In this document: positions 53,430-62,276 of the stretch, in pieces
How the letters are laid out: every line of letters starts with the position of its first letter
How positions within the stretch are numbered: the stretch's first letter is position 1
Origin: CAVONB01 sp963697205
GTDB lineage: Bacteria > Pseudomonadota > Alphaproteobacteria > Rhizobiales > Hyphomicrobiaceae
Assembly: GCA_963697205.1 (NCBI GenBank)
Contig: CAVONB010000007.1
Span: 169,110 to 233,109 of the forward strand
Length of the DNA: 64,000 nucleotides
Direction of reading: 5' to 3'
The notes under the pieces: model-generated
Seen by the model: the letters and a program-made list of their open reading frames with translations, nothing else
Database searches by the model: none
What the model was told of the DNA's origin: nothing
Made by a program: the position numbers and the translations under genes

Positions 53430-54845
53430 GAGCTATGGCCAGAAGTTGGTGACGGCGGGAATCGGGAAGGCGGCATATCGTGGGGGTGCTTGACGCCTCC
53501 ACTTCTCCAGCAAAGGAGTGATATGCCGTGCCCAACGATAACGTTGTCCGCCTGATTCAGCCAGAGACCTTCGACGATCAACTCACCGCAGTTCTCCGCG
53601 ACGGCGCCAAGGCGCTGCTCGCCAAGGCTGTCGAGGCAGAGGTCGCCGAGTTCCTCGCCAAGCATGCCGATCACAAGACCGAGCAGGGCCACCAGAGGGT
53701 CGTCCGGCACGGCCACCTACCCGAGCGCGAGGTGATGACCGGCATCGGCCCGGTCACGGTCCGCCAGCCGCGCGTGCGCGATCGTGAGGCCTCCGCCGGC
53801 GATCCGGGCCATATCCGGTTCTCGCCGTCCATCCTGCCGCCCTACATGCGCCGCTCGAAGTCGATCGAGACGCTTCTGCCGATCCTGTACCTCAAGGGCA
53901 TCTCGACCGGCGACTTCTCGGAAGCGCTGGCGGCGCTGCTCGGCAAGGATGCGGCGGGACTGTCGGCATCCGCCATCGGCCGCCTCAAGGACGGTTGGCT
54001 CGACGAGCATGCCGCGTGGCAGAAGCGCGATCTGTCGGCGCAACGCTACGTCTATGTCTGGGCGGACGGCATCCATCTGCAAGCGCGGCTCGAGGACGAG
54101 AAGCAGTGCATTCTCGTCATTATCGGGGCGACGCCGGAGGGACGGAAGGAGCTCGTCGGCTTCACCGATGGCGCACGTGAGAGCGCGCATGACTGGCGCG
54201 AACTGTTGCTCGACCTGAAGCGGCGCGGGCTCGATGTGGCGCCCGAGCTGATGATCGCGGACGGCGCGCTCGGCTTCTGGAAGGCGGCCGGTGAGGTCTG
54301 GCCGAAGGCTGCTGAGCAACGCTGCTGCGTGCACAAGACCGCGAACGTTTTGAACAAGCTGCCGAAGAGCCAGCAGCCGAAGGCCAAGCGCGCCTTGCAG
54401 GAGATCTGGATGGCCGAGACCAAGCTCGCCGCCGAGGCCGCGTTCGACGCCTTCATCGAGAGCTATGCAGTTGAAATACGAGAAGGCGGCCGACTGCCTG
54501 GCGAAGGATCGCGATGCGCTGCTCGCGTTCTACGATTTCCCCGCCGAGCACTGGAAGCATCTGCGCACGACGAACCCGATCGAGAGCACCTTCGCAACGG
54601 TCCGCCACCGCACGGTCCGCGTCGAAGGGCTGCCTATCGAACAGGACGGCGCTGGCCATGGTGTTCAAGCTGGTCGAGGGCGCGCAGAAAAGCTGGCGTC
54701 GCCTCGACGGTCACACCCAGTTGCCAAAACTGATCCTGGGTGTGAAGTTCGCTGACGGGTTGGAGGTCGCCGCCAAGTCGCCCCGTCAGCCCGATACCGC
54801 CGCCGCCTGACCGGCCCGGCCGTCACCAAGATTTGGCCATAGCTC
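53430..54845. mobile_element. IS256-family insertion sequence
   Basis: A 1416-bp element with inverted ends GAGCTATGGCCAGAAGTTGG (left) and the complement of GAGCTATGGCCAAATCTTGG (right), both continuing TGACGGC. A perfect 9-bp duplication flanks it, so insertion is recent. It encodes one transposase on the plus strand. Confidence 0.92.
53528..54810 (+). CDS. IS256-family transposase, two frameshifts
   Basis: Mutator-type DDE transposase. It starts at GTG 53528, with the N-terminal part DGAKALLAKAVEAEVAEFLA. Catalytic acids are in VYVWADGIHLQ, LMIADGALGFWKA and TNPIESTFATVRHRT. Extra bases near 54471 (GCAGT[T]GAAA) and 54621 (CGC[G]TCG) break the frame; without them the sequence reads IESYAVKYEKAADCL and VRSKGCLSNRTALAMVFKL to the stop at 54810. 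With perfect target duplications, the frameshifts are more likely errors than decay. Confidence 0.9.
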
Positions 54846-54854
54846 CACCTCACG
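54846..54854 (+). repeat. 9-bp target duplication of IS256-family element, right
   Basis: CACCTCACG, identical to 53421-53429. Confidence 0.8.
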
Positions 54855-55091
54855 GGTACTTTGCTCAAGCTGTCACCACGCATGGCCCGACTGGCAGCAC
54901 ACTGAAATCGACCGTGATCGTGGTCGAAAAAATCGATATTTTAATCTGACTGATCGTTTTATACCTTGAGAGGCTCCGAATGCCGCTTTATAGACAGTGT
55001 GGTGTATGCCGCCCGGGGGCCCGACAGGTTCGAAGGGATGCAGGTCGCCGCCTCGAACGGTGAGGGTCACTCAAACGCCAGAGTTGAGGTC

Positions 55092-55958
55092 ATGACGGAC
55101 ATCGGTGTTGGCTCCATCACGAGAGCGGTGCAGGAGACGTGGGAGCGCGCACCCGACCCACGTCTGAAACACCTGCTGGTGGAGCTCATTCCCTACGTGC
55201 ATGCCTACGTCCGGGACGTGGGTCTGACACACGCCGAGTGGATGGCGGCGGTCGAGTTCCTGACCCGCGTTGGCGCAATCACCGACGACAAGCGCAATGA
55301 ATTTTCCTTGTTGTCGGACATTCTCGGCGTGACGTCGCTCGTCGATCTGCAGAACGCGGCTCCAGGCGCGACCATCGGAAGTGTGCTCGGCCCGTTCTAT
55401 GTCGAAGACTCACCTGAGATTCCGCTCGGTGGGGATCTGGTCAAGGCCAACGATGGCGATGTCGTCTTGCTTTGCGGCGCCGTGACCAATCAAGCCGGCC
55501 AAGCCCTGTCCGGGGCGACGATTGACCTGTGGCAGACGGATACGAAGGGGCACTATGCCGTCGCCGATCCATCCCAATCGCCCGACAATCTGCGTTGCAA
55601 GCAGTGCTGCGACGACCTCGGACGCTACTGGCTGACGACGGTGCTGCCCGCACCGTACTCCATTCCGATGGACGGCCCGGTCGGCGCGCTGTTTACGTGG
55701 GCTCAGCGCTCGCAATGGCGCCCCGCTCACTACCACTTCATTATTCGCGCATGCGGCTACCGTCCCATCGTCACGGAGGTCTTCTTCGCGGGCGGCGACT
55801 ACGTCGACTCCGACGCGGTGTTCGGCGTTCGCAAGCCACTGATTGCACCGGTCGAGGACGTCACCTCCGAAACGAAGCTCCCGCAACCTCTGTCGCGCCG
55901 GCCGACCAAGATGGTCCGTTTTGACTTCACATTGGTGCCTGAGGCACGATCGTCATGA
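55092..55958 (+). CDS. Intradiol ring-cleavage dioxygenase, hydroxyquinol/catechol 1,2-dioxygenase-like
   Basis: Fe(III) enzyme opening an ortho-dihydroxy aromatic ring to a muconate or maleylacetate-type product. The N-terminal dimerisation domain (LTHAEWMAAVEFLTRVGAIT then DDKRNEFSLLSDILGV) is typical of the catechol/hydroxyquinol branch. Fe ligands are the Tyr in KGHYAVAD, the Tyr in PAPYSIPMDG and both His of RPAHYHF. GPFYVEDSPEIPLGGDL matches the conserved entry. ATG 55092 after GAGGTC fits family length (288 aa); ATG 55038 would add 18 residues. It opens a cargo operon with GntR, OsmC and TRAP genes. Confidence 0.92.
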   Translation: MTDIGVGSITRAVQETWERAPDPRLKHLLVELIPYVHAYVRDVGLTHAEWMAAVEFLTRVGAITDDKRNEFSLLSDILGVTSLVDLQNAAPGATIGSVLGPFYVEDSPEIPLGGDLVKANDGDVVLLCGAVTNQAGQALSGATIDLWQTDTKGHYAVADPSQSPDNLRCKQCCDDLGRYWLTTVLPAPYSIPMDGPVGALFTWAQRSQWRPAHYHFIIRACGYRPIVTEVFFAGGDYVDSDAVFGVRKPLIAPVEDVTSETKLPQPLSRRPTKMVRFDFTLVPEARSS

Positions 55959-56782
55959 CCGGACCTGGCAGGCATGGCGACAGGACGCGGCCGCACCTGA
56001 CGCTCCTGGATCTGGGCAACGCTACTCCCGTGACGGACATCGACGGCGATCGCATGCAGAGCAGCTCCAAACGAACTGAGACCATGGAGGCAAAGAATCC
56101 TGACATTCAGGAATCCGTCACGACGCAGGCTTACCGGCGACTGCGCCAGGACATCCTGTTCAACGTCTTGAAGCCGTCGGAAAAACTGAGAATTGAAGCG
56201 CTTCGCGACAGCTATGGTCTGGGAGCAACCCCGATCCGGGAGGCCCTGTCGCTGCTCACAGCGGACGGCCTGGTGGAGCGACTGGACCAACGTGGCTTCC
56301 GTGTGGCCGCTGCAAGCCTCGACGACTTCAAGGATATTCACGCCACGCGCTGCTGGCTCGAAGAACGGGCGCTGAGGGCGTCCATCGCGGCGTCCACCAT
56401 CGACTGGGAAGAGACCATCGTACTCAATCATCATCGTCTGGCGCGCGCCCAACGCGAACGCGCCGATGCTGATTTCCATCCCAGCGCGAACTGGGAGCAG
56501 CACCATCGGGCCTTCCACATCTCCCTCATCGCAAATTGCGGATCACCGACGCTGCTGCGGTTCTGCGAGCAGCTGTACGATCTGAATATCCGCTATCGCT
56601 ATATTGCCGCCGACAGTGCATACCCGACGCGCAACGTGGAGGATGAGCACCGCAGCATTGCGGACTGCGTGGTTCGCAGAGACGCGGATACATCGGTAGA
56701 CCTGCTGATCCAGCACTATCGGCGCACCGGAGCATTTCTCGACGAACGACTGAGCTGTGGTCTTCCGTTTGCCCCCGGCTGA
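55955..56782 (+). CDS. GntR-family (FadR/FCD) transcription regulator
   Basis: Regulator with an N-terminal winged helix (TTQAYRRLRQDILFNVLKPS, then YGLGATPIREALSLLTADGL and QRGFRVAAAS) and a C-terminal FCD ligand-binding domain (EDEHRSIADCVVRRDAD, with the Asp/His metal site). The start at 55955 overlaps the dioxygenase stop; ATG 56054 or 56084 would trim a non-conserved N terminus. It probably represses the catabolic operon and responds to the aromatic substrate or its ring-fission product. Confidence 0.9.
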   Translation: MTGPGRHGDRTRPHLTLLDLGNATPVTDIDGDRMQSSSKRTETMEAKNPDIQESVTTQAYRRLRQDILFNVLKPSEKLRIEALRDSYGLGATPIREALSLLTADGLVERLDQRGFRVAAASLDDFKDIHATRCWLEERALRASIAASTIDWEETIVLNHHRLARAQRERADADFHPSANWEQHHRAFHISLIANCGSPTLLRFCEQLYDLNIRYRYIAADSAYPTRNVEDEHRSIADCVVRRDADTSVDLLIQHYRRTGAFLDERLSCGLPFAPG

Positions 56783-56845
56783 GGCGGAGCAAGACCGAAA
56801 TCTGCGCATCAACGGACAGACACAGCCATCGAAAAGGTAGATCCC

Positions 56846-57310
56846 ATGGTGACGATCAAGGAGAAGACGACCGTTGTGACGCGCGTCAAGGGCGCCTGCC
56901 CCACGCACTCGCGCACCGACATTTCGGTCCGCGACGTGACGTCGGTGGTCGACGAACCCGTCGCGCGCGGAGGCACCAACGCTGGCCCCACGCCAACGGA
57001 GACGCTGATCGCCGCTCTTGTGGCCTGCTCGAACGTCATAGGCCACAAGTGCGCCGAGAAACATGGCGTCGATGTCAAGTCGCTCGAGATCTCCGCAGAA
57101 GCGCATTTCGACCGCCGCGGCGTGACGCTCGCGGAGGAAGTGGACGTACCCTTCCCCTTGATCAAGCTGACATTTGATCTGGAAACATCGGCGAGCGATG
57201 CGCAAGTCGCCGCCATGAGAGCTGATCTTGCCCGCTTCTGCGCGGTGGGCAAAGTCATCCGCCAGGCCGGCACCAACATCGAGGAAGTCTGGAACCTCAA
57301 GCGCGCATGA
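56846..57310 (+). CDS. OsmC-family protein
   Basis: A 154-residue OsmC/Ohr-superfamily protein. The two family cysteines are in LVACSNVIGHKCAEKHG and RFCAVGKVIRQAG, and GPTPTETLIAALVAC is a standard signature. Members reduce peroxides or act as hydrolases on C-C or thioester bonds when fused to alpha/beta-hydrolases. Here it may protect the iron dioxygenase or act in the pathway. It is co-directional with the TRAP genes. Confidence 0.9.
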   Translation: MVTIKEKTTVVTRVKGACPTHSRTDISVRDVTSVVDEPVARGGTNAGPTPTETLIAALVACSNVIGHKCAEKHGVDVKSLEISAEAHFDRRGVTLAEEVDVPFPLIKLTFDLETSASDAQVAAMRADLARFCAVGKVIRQAGTNIEEVWNLKRA

Positions 57311-57411
57311 ACTGCCGGCCATCCGGTCGCGGGAGAGACCCGAGCGACTGGATCGAAGCCGAAACTAGGACGCGTCTGTCCGAAAACTGCGTCAAACAAA
57401 GGGAGAGTTCA

Positions 57412-58497
57412 ATGAAGCTCAAGACGACTATGTCAACGCTGGCCGCCGTGGCTGCCGCGGCCGCCATCGCGATCGGCGCCAGCGACGCCCGCGCCGTCGA
57501 AACCATCAAACTGACCTTCATGGACGGCTACCCCGCGCGCGTCCTGTGGCTCAAGGAAGTCGAGGAGTTCTACATTCCCGAGGTCGACAAGCGACTGGCG
57601 GCCGGCGGCAAATACAAGATCGCGTGGACCAAGGCGTGGTCCGGCCAGATCGTCAAGCCGCAGGGCGTGCTCGAGGGCGTCGAGAGCGGCCTCGGCGACA
57701 TGGCGATCGTCACCACCGTGTTCTATGATTCCAAGCTGCCGCTGAACAATCTTCCCTTGCATGCGCCATTCGTCAGCACGGATCCGCTGCTGATCAGCAG
57801 GATCATGGATGACATCGCCGACAAGTTTCCCTCGTTCCGCAAACAGTTCGCGGACGCCAATCAGGTTCTGCTGACCAATGCCGCGACGTTCGACAGCTAC
57901 AATCTGTATCTCAAGACTCCGGCCTCCGGCATGGCGGACTTGAAGGGCAGGAAGATCAATGTCGCCGGGATCAACTCGCGTTACCTGACGCCGGCCGGCG
58001 CTGTCGGCGTCGTCGGCAGTTCCGCGACCTACTACAACAACCTCAAGACCGGAGTCGTCGATGGGGCCATGCTCTGGACCGAAGGCGCCGCCACGTTCAA
58101 GCTGAACGAAGTCGCGCCTTATATTCTCAAGGTCCAGTTCGGTGGCACCATCAACAAGTCGATGACCGTCAACAAGGCCACTTGGGACAAGCTGCCGCCC
58201 GACGTGCAGAAAATCCTCAAGGACGTTGCCGTGCACTATCGCGAACGCGTTGCGCAGGAAGCTGCCAAGCGCGCTACGTCGTCTGAGAAGAAGTACCAGG
58301 AAGCCGGCGGCAAGGTGGTCGCCGTTTCCGATGCAGACCGTGCCGCATGGGCGAAGGCGCTGCCTGCCGGACTGACCAAGGACTGGGTTGCGGGCCTCGA
58401 GGCCAAGGGTGTGCCGGCCAAGAAGATGCTGGCCCACTACATGGACGCGATGCGTGCAGCCGGTCAGAAGCCGCTCAGGGATTGGGACAAAGAGTGA
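57412..58497 (+). CDS. TRAP transporter substrate-binding protein, DctP-like
   Basis: Periplasmic binding protein of 361 residues. The signal peptide is MKLKTTMSTLAAVAAAAAIA with cleavage near ARA. The DctP domain has KTPASGMADLKGRKINVAGI, LKTGVVDGAMLWTEGAATFK and NKATWDKLPPDVQKILKDVA. ATG 57412 follows AGGGAGAGTTCA. It delivers an organic acid, plausibly an aromatic acid, to the DctQM permease that follows. Its stop overlaps the dctQ start. Confidence 0.92.
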   Translation: MKLKTTMSTLAAVAAAAAIAIGASDARAVETIKLTFMDGYPARVLWLKEVEEFYIPEVDKRLAAGGKYKIAWTKAWSGQIVKPQGVLEGVESGLGDMAIVTTVFYDSKLPLNNLPLHAPFVSTDPLLISRIMDDIADKFPSFRKQFADANQVLLTNAATFDSYNLYLKTPASGMADLKGRKINVAGINSRYLTPAGAVGVVGSSATYYNNLKTGVVDGAMLWTEGAATFKLNEVAPYILKVQFGGTINKSMTVNKATWDKLPPDVQKILKDVAVHYRERVAQEAAKRATSSEKKYQEAGGKVVAVSDADRAAWAKALPAGLTKDWVAGLEAKGVPAKKMLAHYMDAMRAAGQKPLRDWDKE

Positions 58498-59135
58498 CCG
58501 ACAGCACGCCATTGCCATCGAATGGAGATCCGGGCCGCCCAAAGGGCGGCCCGGCGACCGCTGCCGTGAACAGCACGTCGGGGAGCGGTCGCGCATCCGC
58601 CTTCGACATACTCGTCATGGGCTTCAATGCGTTCGGCACCCTCTGGGTGCTGCTCCTGGTCCTCATCATCAACGCCGATGCTTTGGGCCGCTCCTTCTTC
58701 AGCGCGCCGATCCCTGGCGTCGTGGAAATCGTGGCGATTTCGATGGCGTTGATCGTCTTTTGCCAGTTGGCGGACACCATCAGGCTGGGCAAGCTGACCC
58801 GCTCCGACGGCTTCATCGAGACATGGCTCAGCAGTCCAGGCCGGCTCGGACGCATGGCCGCTGCCGCGTTCGAGGCGCTGGGGGCCATCTTTCTCGTGCT
58901 GGTGATCTTCGGCACATGGCCGTTGCTCGTGAAAGCCTATGAGCGGGGCCACTACATCGGCAATGAAGGCATCTTCACTTTCCCCGACTGGCCGATCAAG
59001 GCCTGCGTCGTGATCGGCGCCGCGCTTGCGGCCGCGTGCTTCATCTTCCGCGCCTATCGCATCCTGACCGGCCGCCGTCCTGACCCGCCGGACGCGGTGC
59101 GTACGACAAGCCAGGCTGAAGGCACAGGATCGTAG
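58494..59135 (+). CDS. TRAP transporter small permease, DctQ-like
   Basis: A 213-residue membrane protein with four helices. The family pattern ADALGRSFFSAPIPGVVEI (usual N-x-x-x-R-Y-x-x-x-x-x-P-G-x-x-E) is clear, as is FCQLADTIRLGKLTRSDGFI. It starts at GTG 58494 overlapping the dctP stop. The first 35 residues are hydrophilic and Pro/Ser/Gly-rich. Confidence 0.9.
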   Translation: MTDSTPLPSNGDPGRPKGGPATAAVNSTSGSGRASAFDILVMGFNAFGTLWVLLLVLIINADALGRSFFSAPIPGVVEIVAISMALIVFCQLADTIRLGKLTRSDGFIETWLSSPGRLGRMAAAAFEALGAIFLVLVIFGTWPLLVKAYERGHYIGNEGIFTFPDWPIKACVVIGAALAAACFIFRAYRILTGRRPDPPDAVRTTSQAEGTGS

Positions 59136-59161
59136 TCGGCTCTAACGGACAGGACAAGAAA

Positions 59162-60486
59162 ATGGAGCCGATGGCCATTGGCCTCTCATCCCTCGTGATC
59201 ATCATCGTGATGATCTACTCGGGCGCCTATGTCGGCATCACGCTGGGCCTCGTCTCCTTCCTCGGCGTTTGGCTGATCAAGGAGGATATCAGCACGGCGG
59301 TCAGCATGCTCGCGCTCGCAGTCAATGATTCTATCAAATCGTATGATTTCGCGAGCATTCCGACGTTCGTCCTGATGGGACTGATCGTCGGAAAAACCGG
59401 CATTGGGCGCGAGATTTACGAGGTCGCATTTCAATTATTCTGGCGCGTGAGGGGCGGGCTCGGAATCACAACCGTGGTGGCCAATACCGCCTTTGCTGCG
59501 GTGACGGGCTCGTCGATTGCATCGGCATCGGTGTTCACGCGGGTCTCCGTGCCAGAGATGATCCGGTACGATTACAACAAACGCTTCGCCGTCGGCGTCG
59601 TGGCCGGCAGTTCGGTGCTGGGCATGCTCATCCCGCCCAGCGTCATGCTGATCATCTACGCCTTCGTGGCCGAGCAGTCGGTTGGCGACATGTTCCTGGC
59701 TGGCGTGATCCCTGGGTCTGATGCTGGCGGGCGCCTTCCTAATCACCATTATCGTCATGACGTACGTGGCACCCAAATTTGTCGGCCCTGGTGGCGTTCG
59801 GGCCGTACGTGACCCCTCGATCGCGCTCCTGACTCCCGCTCGAGCTGGTGGCGAAAATCCTCCCCTTGTTTACGCTCATCCTGATCGTGCTGGGTGGGAT
59901 CTATAGCGGCTTGGTGACAGCATCAGAGGCTGGCGCGGCTGGAGCGCTTGTCGCGTTTCTGATCGGACTGGCCAAGCGTCAGTTGGGTTGGCGCGCAATT
60001 CGGGAGGTGCTGGTCGAGACCGGACACATCACGGCAGCCATTCTGTTCCTGATCATCGCCGCGACGATGTATTCGCGGATGCTGGGCATCGCCGGCCTGC
60101 CGTCGATGTTCAGCACATGGCTTGCGGACATGAATCTTGGGTTCGTCGCCTTGATGATCGTCTACGTCATCCTGCTGCTGTTTCTGGGGACGCTGATCGA
60201 TACCGCCTCGATCATCCTGATCTGTGCACCACTGTTCATGCCGGCGATCGAGTTGATGGGCATGAGCCTCGTCTGGTTCGGCATCATCACTGTGGTGGGG
60301 GCGGAGATCGGCCTGCTGACGCCTCCGTTCGGCATATCGTGCTTCGTCATCAAGACGGCCGTCGACCGATCGGATATCTCGCTGGGCGATGTCTTCCGTG
60401 GCGCCTTCCCCTTCGCCGTCGTCATGTTTGCCGTTTTGATAGTCCTGATCGCGTTTCCGGGGTTGACGACCGTCGTCTTGAAATAG
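59162..60486 (+). CDS. TRAP transporter large permease, DctM-like, two frameshifts
   Basis: Twelve-helix permease that drives solute:Na+ symport with DctPQ. The first part has YVGITLGLVSFLGVWLI and VVAGSSVLGMLIPPSVMLII. Extra bases at 59717 (GGG[T]CTG) and near 59836 (ACTCC[C]GCTC) break the frame; without them it reads VIPGLMLAGAFLITIIVMTY, then RAVRDPSIALLTPLELVAKI and LTPPFGISCFVIKT. The expected length of about 440 residues is restored. It is probably functional in the organism. Confidence 0.9.
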
Positions 60487-60537
60487 TTCGAGCAATGAGC
60501 AGCGGGACCACCGCATCACAGTGGAGGAGAAACTCGA

Positions 60538-61608
60538 ATGAAAAGCATGCAAATATTAGGATACTGGCGGGCCGCTGCCCTCGCCTTGCTCACCGTGACC
60601 TCGGCTGTTGCCGCAGAAGCTGCACCGTGTCTGAAAGTCACGCTCACCGGGACGCAGGGCGGCCCCCCCGTGTTCAAGGGGCAGGCCGGCGCGGGCACAC
60701 TGGTCGGCTACGGCGATGATGCGAACGGATGCAGCTCTGTTCTGCTGCAGTTCGACACGGGGCGTGGAACGACGCAGCAGTTGTCCAAGCTCAACGTGCC
60801 GGTATCCAAGATCAATGCGGTCTTCCTGACGCACGTCCATTCCGATCATTCGGAAGGCCTGGCCGACATCATGCAGTTGCGTTGGCACTTCTTCTCCAAG
60901 GGACCCAATGTCGATCTCGTCTGCAGCGACGACGCGAAATCGCCGCTCGGGCACACCCTCAGTTGCCGCAATCTCGCGACCCATCTCGGCGATTCGTTGA
61001 AGACGTCCGGTGAGATCGCGCAACGCCTCGCCGAGAACAAGGACCGTCGCCCTGGCGGACCGAGTGATCTGCTTGCGGTCAAGACCTTTGCGCCCGCGAA
61101 CACCCCGGCCGTCGTGTGGACGTCCGGCGACGTGACCGTTCAGGCTGTGAAGTCGACACACGTTCCCGGGCACGCCTCGTACCGGGTCGACACACCGGCA
61201 GGCAGTGTGGTGATCGGCGGCGACGCCGGTAACGACAAGCCGGCTCCGCCGAGATCATCGTCCACGTCCGAGCAGGTCGAGGCGCTCTCCAAGGGTGCCG
61301 ATGTGCTGGTGCATTCGACGATTCATCCGGTCATGGGCCCTGAGAAGGGAACAGGATTCCCGCCGCCGATCTATTTCCGCCAGAGCACTGCGGCGGATCT
61401 TGGCGCCCTCGCCCAGCGGGCTGGCGTCAAGCACCTGATGCTGACGCACCTCATTCCACCGGTCGGTGCAGCACGGCAGGGCGTCTACCCGATCCCTGGT
61501 GGCGGCCTTTCGGAGGCGGACTACAAGGATGCCGCCGTGTCGAGCGGCTTCAACGGCAACGTCGTCGTCGGGAAGGATCTCGCATCGGTCGTCGTGTCGA
61601 AGAAGTGA
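60538..61608 (+). CDS. Exported metallo-beta-lactamase-fold hydrolase
   Basis: A 356-residue periplasmic protein: signal peptide with core ALALLTVTSAVAAEAAP, then an MBL-fold domain. Metal-binding motifs are LTHVHSDHSEGLAD (HxHxDH), THVPGHASYRV (His), VVIGGDAGND (Asp) and LMLTHLIPP (His). The layout resembles the RNase Z/arylsulfatase-like subgroup. In this cluster a likely role is hydrolysis of an ester, lactone or sulfate outside the cytoplasm so that the TRAP system can import the product. The gene starts 52 bp after dctM. Confidence 0.88.
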   Translation: MKSMQILGYWRAAALALLTVTSAVAAEAAPCLKVTLTGTQGGPPVFKGQAGAGTLVGYGDDANGCSSVLLQFDTGRGTTQQLSKLNVPVSKINAVFLTHVHSDHSEGLADIMQLRWHFFSKGPNVDLVCSDDAKSPLGHTLSCRNLATHLGDSLKTSGEIAQRLAENKDRRPGGPSDLLAVKTFAPANTPAVVWTSGDVTVQAVKSTHVPGHASYRVDTPAGSVVIGGDAGNDKPAPPRSSSTSEQVEALSKGADVLVHSTIHPVMGPEKGTGFPPPIYFRQSTAADLGALAQRAGVKHLMLTHLIPPVGAARQGVYPIPGGGLSEADYKDAAVSSGFNGNVVVGKDLASVVVSKK

Positions 61609-62276
61609 AGGCGTTTCGTTTGGCCACATGACGCTGGTGGAAGCGTGGGGCTCGCTCTGATGTGACGCCCACTGGGTTCGATCCGCTCGATCTCGGGCGC
61701 TGATTGGAGCGCTCCCAGGTAGGGCTGCCATCGGACTTGCGATCAAGATCGAGATCTGAGTGTGCAACAGTGCACCCTCCGATTCGTGACACGGCGGCGA
61801 CGCATGTTGCGTCGCCGATTGCATCGGGTTCGGCTGCCTCTGATTGAGAAGGCCCAGCTTTGTGCAGCGCACCGTCGGAGCAGGTGCCTATGTCCGGAAG
61901 TGGCCCTCCTCGACGTTACGCTGCAGCGCAGCAGGACGGAGGCTATCGGGCCTATCGCGTCGCCGTCGCCCGATGGTCGCGCGAACCGTCGCGAGCGGAG
62001 GCATACCGGACGCCGGCTGAGCATCGCTCAGGCCTGCCCTCGACCCACACCGTATCTGAGCACGAGCACCATGGTGCGGACAGCGATAGCCGCCTTGCGG
62101 AGAAAGCCGTCGTCGCCGCCTGCTGCCAGACACCGGCGCTGGAGCGTCCCGCCCTTGACCGCCGTGCCCCAGACAGCTGACATCGCATCGTCCGAGGGAG
62201 CAGGGGCGGGAAATTCCGCAAGACCGTCGGCTAACTGGGTACACCGGACGCAGGCTTCTGGCGTCGTGTCGTCATG
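61609..62276. other. No gene recognised, degraded sequence before IS1182
   Basis: About 670 bp with short frames on both strands and no recognisable product. The minus strand near 62180-62030 encodes a possible short end (AVKGGTLQRRCLAAGGDDG), but a start is missing. Confidence 0.4.
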
